From: a virus
IMG/VR virus record: IMGVR_UViG_3300018432_000569
Coordinates: 1 to 25,777 of that record
Direction: 5' to 3' (one strand)
DNA: 25,777 bases
Below the pieces are notes generated by a model. It saw only the letters and a list, made by a program, of their open reading frames with translations. It was not told the DNA's origin and ran no database searches. The position numbers were made by a program, and so were the translations under genes. Below are positions 22,589-25,777 of the stretch, one piece after another. The stretch's first letter is position 1. Each line of letters opens with the position of its first letter.

Positions 22589-24898
22589 ATGGCTGATCCG
22601 ATCCGGGAGTACCCGCGCGACCAGTTTCCGACGTGGCGCGCCTCGATCGTTGGCGCCCCCGTCCAGAACACGGAGGCGGTCGGCTGGACGACGGCGGTCC
22701 CTGTCGCTGACTTCAACGCGGGCGCTCTGCGGCTGATTGACAAGGTCACTGGCGGGAATGACCGGTCCGCGCCGATCCCCGCGCTCGCGCAGGTCGTGTC
22801 CATTGACACGGTCCGGGGGGAGACGTACTTCCTGACCTCCACGGGCGGCGTGTACCGCCTCGGGGCGACCACGGACCCGGAACCCCCCGTGTCCACGCAG
22901 ACGCTGTACGACATTACGGCGCTGCCCGTAGGCCTGGCTGCCGGGTCGTACACGACGACGATCACGATCACCCCAGCGGACACGGGGCAGTCCCCGATTG
23001 TGGTGCCGGTCGTGTTGACCGTTGTTGCGGCGCCATCCCCGCCGCCGCCGCCGCCGGGGACCGGGACGGTCATCTACAGCAACACGCCGATGGCGTTCGA
23101 TATCGCCGGCCTGACGACGGGGCTCGCGTCCGGGACGATGTTGACGACGACGCTGACGGTGGTGCCGGACACGACGTTCCCGTCCGTGTCCGGCGGCGGG
23201 CAGGACGACCAGTTCCTGCTGTTGGACCCGGACGCGGCCGCGACCGCCGCGAACGAGCCCGGCGCGATCACCATTCCCGTCACGCTCACCGTCGGCGCGA
23301 CCGCACCACCACCGCCGCCTCCCCCGCCGCCTCCGCCGCCTCCTCCGCCGCCGCCTCCTCCGCCTCCGCCGCCGCCGCCGGGGACGACGATTGTGGTCGC
23401 GACACTGGCGCCGTCGACGGTGACGTCGACGTCGCTGGTCGTTCGCGGGGAAATCACCGGGCTCGCGGGGATCACGGGCACCGCGTTCTTTCAGTACGGC
23501 ACGACCGCGACCGGCCTGACGTCCACGTCAACGGCGCAGGCCGTGAGCGCCGACCAGTTCGTGTCGCAGACGATCAGCGGACTGGTTCCGTCAACGACGT
23601 ACTTCTACAGGCTGATGTTCACGTGGTCGGGGGGGACCGCCCCGGGCGCGACGACCACGGCGGTAACCAGCGCGGTCGTGAGTCCGCCGCCACCCGCGCC
23701 GCCACCACCGGGGGGGCCGCCGCCCACGTCACCACCGACCCCGCCGGGCGTGGAGCCGGACCCGGACGCCCCCCGCTCCCGTGCCCGTCCGTACTGGGAT
23801 TTCGTGCTCGCCGCCTCGAACGGCGTGAGGATCGCGAGCCTCCCGATCCGTCCCAAACTGACGTTCCAGTTGAACCGGCCGACCCTGGTCACGTTCGACC
23901 TGTACCACGACGACCCCGACGCCGCCGAGTTCTACACCGCGCTCGCGAATGGGATCCCGCAGTTGCGGGCGTACCGGAACGGGGTGCTCGTCTTCAGTGG
24001 CCTGATGCGCCCGTTCGACGAGACCAGCGACCCGCAGACCTCGACGATGACCCTGGTCTTCGCGGACCCCATGGCCATTCTCGGGTCCCGGCACGTCACG
24101 GGCCTTCACACCCAAGTGGACGCCGGCGAGATCGCGTGGCAATCCATCCGGGCTGCGCACATCAACAGTCCCGTCCCGGTCATCCGCGGCACCATCCAAA
24201 CAACCGTCTTGCGGGACCGTCAGTACGAACGCAAACAGATCCTCGAACTGATCCAGCAGCTCACCGAGGTCGACGGCGGCTTCGATTACGCGATCACGCC
24301 ACTGGATCCCACAATCGCGGGGGGTGGGGCGCTCGGCGCGTTCAACGTCGTTGCGCGCGCCGGGACAGACATCAGCGCGAGCGTCCGATTTGAGCAGGGT
24401 GACGGCACCCTCGACAACGTCCTGAACCGTCGCCGCCAAGTCGAGCTGCCAGTCAACTACGTCATCGCAATGGGCGCGCAGAACGAGAACGGCGTCACGT
24501 TGACCGCGACCGCGGAAGACACCGTCAGCCGCGACAAGTACGGCCGGTACGAGCGGCAAGAGTCGTTCTCGGATGTCAGCGAGCTCGCGACCCTCCAACA
24601 ACACGCGCAGGACCTCCTGCGACCGGATCCGGTGATAACCGAAGCGTTTGAACCGGACCCGGAGACGGCGCCGTGGCCGTGGGATGACTACTGGCTCGGG
24701 GACACGGTCGCGTATCGCGTCGAAACGGACGCCGGCCGCGTGTCCGGCACCACGCGCGTGATGGGCGTCGAGATCGAACTGGACGACCAGGGCAACGAGA
24801 CTGCGCACAGGTTGACGCTGGGTGAGCAGCACCCGCGCAGGTTCCCCGTCGACACGATCCGGGACCTCACGCGCCGCCTGTCGGCACTCGAAAGGTAG
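22589..24898 (+). CDS. Baseplate hub (Tal/Gp37-like) fused to adhesin module fragments
   Basis: 769 aa, ATG 3 bases after the previous stop and in the same frame; no clear Shine-Dalgarno. Residues 1-91 (PIREYPRDQFPTWRASIVGAP ... TYFLTSTGGVYRLG) are the closing part of a sugar-dehydrogenase propeller. Residues 95-150 are the second half of a BACON domain (ALPVGLAAGSYTTTITITPAD ... VPVVLTV). Residues 160-239 resemble another BACON second half with an acidic insert. Then come 25 prolines, an Fn3-like domain (267-363) and a Pro-Gly linker. Residues 395-769 are the tail hub domain (RPYWDFVLAASNG, then LRAYRNGVLVFSGLMRP, then LIQQLTEVDGGFDYAI, then WLGDTVAYRVET and a final HRLTLGEQ), typical of ReqiPepy6-Gp37-like siphovirus hub proteins, which close the tube below Dit. 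The hub domain normally comes straight after Dit with no such N-terminal load. Confidence 0.82.
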   Translation: MADPIREYPRDQFPTWRASIVGAPVQNTEAVGWTTAVPVADFNAGALRLIDKVTGGNDRSAPIPALAQVVSIDTVRGETYFLTSTGGVYRLGATTDPEPPVSTQTLYDITALPVGLAAGSYTTTITITPADTGQSPIVVPVVLTVVAAPSPPPPPPGTGTVIYSNTPMAFDIAGLTTGLASGTMLTTTLTVVPDTTFPSVSGGGQDDQFLLLDPDAAATAANEPGAITIPVTLTVGATAPPPPPPPPPPPPPPPPPPPPPPPPPGTTIVVATLAPSTVTSTSLVVRGEITGLAGITGTAFFQYGTTATGLTSTSTAQAVSADQFVSQTISGLVPSTTYFYRLMFTWSGGTAPGATTTAVTSAVVSPPPPAPPPPGGPPPTSPPTPPGVEPDPDAPRSRARPYWDFVLAASNGVRIASLPIRPKLTFQLNRPTLVTFDLYHDDPDAAEFYTALANGIPQLRAYRNGVLVFSGLMRPFDETSDPQTSTMTLVFADPMAILGSRHVTGLHTQVDAGEIAWQSIRAAHINSPVPVIRGTIQTTVLRDRQYERKQILELIQQLTEVDGGFDYAITPLDPTIAGGGALGAFNVVARAGTDISASVRFEQGDGTLDNVLNRRRQVELPVNYVIAMGAQNENGVTLTATAEDTVSRDKYGRYERQESFSDVSELATLQQHAQDLLRPDPVITEAFEPDPETAPWPWDDYWLGDTVAYRVETDAGRVSGTTRVMGVEIELDDQGNETAHRLTLGEQHPRRFPVDTIRDLTRRLSALER
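23306..23380 (+). repeat. Poly-proline tract, 25 Pro
   Basis: Twenty-five consecutive proline codons in mixed use of CCG, CCT, CCA and CCC, followed by Gly-Thr-Thr. It separates the BACON-like remnant from the Fn3-like domain and is the longest of the linkers here. Confidence 0.92.
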
Positions 24899-24906
24899 AG
24901 AAGGCT

Positions 24907-25635
24907 ATGGCTGGTGCTGAGGACCCGGGCCCGGGAGTGGACGCTCAAGGACAACCCGTCGTTGACCCCACCAAAAACGTGCTCGATCTCGTTGAAGCAG
25001 CGATCCGCCGGCAAGATGACCTCCGGAACGTTGAGGCCGTCAACATCCGGCGGGACCTCGACGAGAAGATCAGGACCCTGAAGGAGTACTTCGTCGCGAT
25101 CCTCGACGAGCAGCGCCGCGGAATGGGGGTCGCGGAGGAGGAACGCGAAAAAAGCGCGCGCGCCCTCCGGGAGGAACTGTCACGCCAGATCGATGACGGT
25201 GACCGCAACCTCCGGGAGCACATCCAGGCGCAGGTTGAACATCTTGCGTCGCAGGCCCTGAACAACGTGGAGCAGCTCAAGCTCGCGCTCGCCGCCGCGC
25301 AACGCTTGGAGGAGGAACGCCACCGGGGGATCGACAAGCGCTTCGAGGACGTCGCCGAGACGGGCGAGACTCGAGCGAACGCGATCCGCCGGGAGATGCA
25401 GCTCGTCAACGAGGCGTCGGAGCAGGCGATCGCGAAGGCGGACGCCGCGACCGAGAAGCGGTTCGCGAGCGTCAACGAATGGCGCGCGCAATCAAGTGAC
25501 CGTGAGCGGTCCCAGCAGGAACAGACCGCGATCCTGACCGCGACGTTCGCGCCGCGCGAGCTCATGGACGCGCAGCTCGCTGACATTCGCCGGTCAATTC
25601 AGGCGCTGTCCGACAAAGTCAACCGGGTCGTCTAA
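24907..25635 (+). CDS. Coiled-coil phage protein, unknown role
   Basis: 242 aa, ATG with AGAGAAGG upstream, 8 bases after the hub gene. Apart from a short Pro/Gly-rich start it is almost wholly charged helix. A long coiled coil covers about residues 40-215 (DEKIRTLKEYFVAILDEQRR, then AREE-like and RREMQLVNEASEQAIAKAD stretches), and a recognisable phrase NEASEQAIAKADAATEKRF is common in phage coiled-coil proteins next to the lysis genes. A closing helix (LADIRRSIQALSDKV) may be an oligomerisation element. There is no membrane segment or enzyme motif. It may connect to the tail tip or belong to a lysis-side cassette. Confidence 0.65.
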   Translation: MAGAEDPGPGVDAQGQPVVDPTKNVLDLVEAAIRRQDDLRNVEAVNIRRDLDEKIRTLKEYFVAILDEQRRGMGVAEEEREKSARALREELSRQIDDGDRNLREHIQAQVEHLASQALNNVEQLKLALAAAQRLEEERHRGIDKRFEDVAETGETRANAIRREMQLVNEASEQAIAKADAATEKRFASVNEWRAQSSDRERSQQEQTAILTATFAPRELMDAQLADIRRSIQALSDKVNRVV

Positions 25636-25645
25636 GGCAGGAGCA

Positions 25646-25777
25646 GTGACGCTGCACGAAGACGTCCGGGAGATGCAGGCCGAGGTGCGGTCGCTCGCCG
25701 CGCAAGCCGAAGCAAACCGGCTGTCGATCGCCCGGCACGACGAGCAGGTCACCGCGCAACGCGCCCGGCTGGAAACG
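25646..25777 (+). CDS. Coiled-coil protein, 3' end cut by window
   Basis: The window holds the first 44 codons from the GTG at 25646, with AGGAG very close upstream. The visible part (TLHEDVREMQAEVRSLAAQ, then RLSIARHDEQV) is a charged amphipathic helix, like the preceding protein, so the two may interact. The rest lies outside the window. It could be a small holin-type or tail-tip protein, but this cannot be judged from the visible part. Confidence 0.5.
   Translation, partial: MTLHEDVREMQAEVRSLAAQAEANRLSIARHDEQVTAQRARLET

Noticed and set aside
1-25777. Search for tRNA genes, attachment sites, integrase or IS ends
   Set aside because: None was found by eye on either strand; the dense late operon leaves almost no space for them.

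Overview
The window is part of the late structural region of a long-tailed, siphovirus-type phage or prophage with high-GC DNA. GTG starts are frequent. The tail-tube, Dit and hub proteins look like those of phages of Actinobacteria or other high-GC soil bacteria. That host assignment is an inference from style; no host marker is visible. All genes but one are on the + strand, tightly packed and often overlapping by 1-4 bases. No tRNA, rRNA, CRISPR, integrase or IS element was seen, and no gene-free stretch exceeds about 115 bases.

Layout. (1) 1-3971: four virion structural proteins, one of which (1179-3551) is built almost entirely from about 35 copies of a 20-residue repeat. (2) 3998-6271: the head-tail connector block (head closure, HK97-gp10-like, DUF3168-like, tail-terminator-like) plus small structural proteins. 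(3) 6268-6879, minus strand: an HNH endonuclease gene, the only reversed gene, meeting its neighbour tail to tail. (4) 6918-8020: tail tube protein, a GC-rich structured leader, and tail assembly chaperone G with its out-of-frame T extension, probably made by a +1 frameshift. (5) 8027-11377: a tape measure protein carrying 22-residue repeats and two cell-wall-hydrolase-like domains. (6) 11381-12253: distal tail protein Dit. (7) 12269-24898: a roughly 12.6-kb tail-tip and fibre region. It is a mosaic of LamG/ConA-like, BACON-like, Fn3-like, sugar-dehydrogenase-type propeller, beta-helix and polysaccharide-lyase-like modules joined by poly-proline linkers, and it ends in the baseplate hub domain. 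(8) 24907-end: two coiled-coil proteins, the last cut by the window edge.

The most unusual feature is the nested architecture of the tail-tip region. One LamG-type domain is interrupted by a complete foreign module. A second LamG domain, a BACON domain and a beta-propeller each appear cut in two, with the halves in different genes, and new start codons lie where the interrupted domain resumes. The pattern looks like serial insertion of whole adhesin modules, each with its own stop, into older adhesin genes. This separates Dit from the hub domain by more than 10 kb. It is the best candidate here for something undescribed.

Roles and domain names are judged by eye from motifs and gene order. 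No database search or structure prediction was run.
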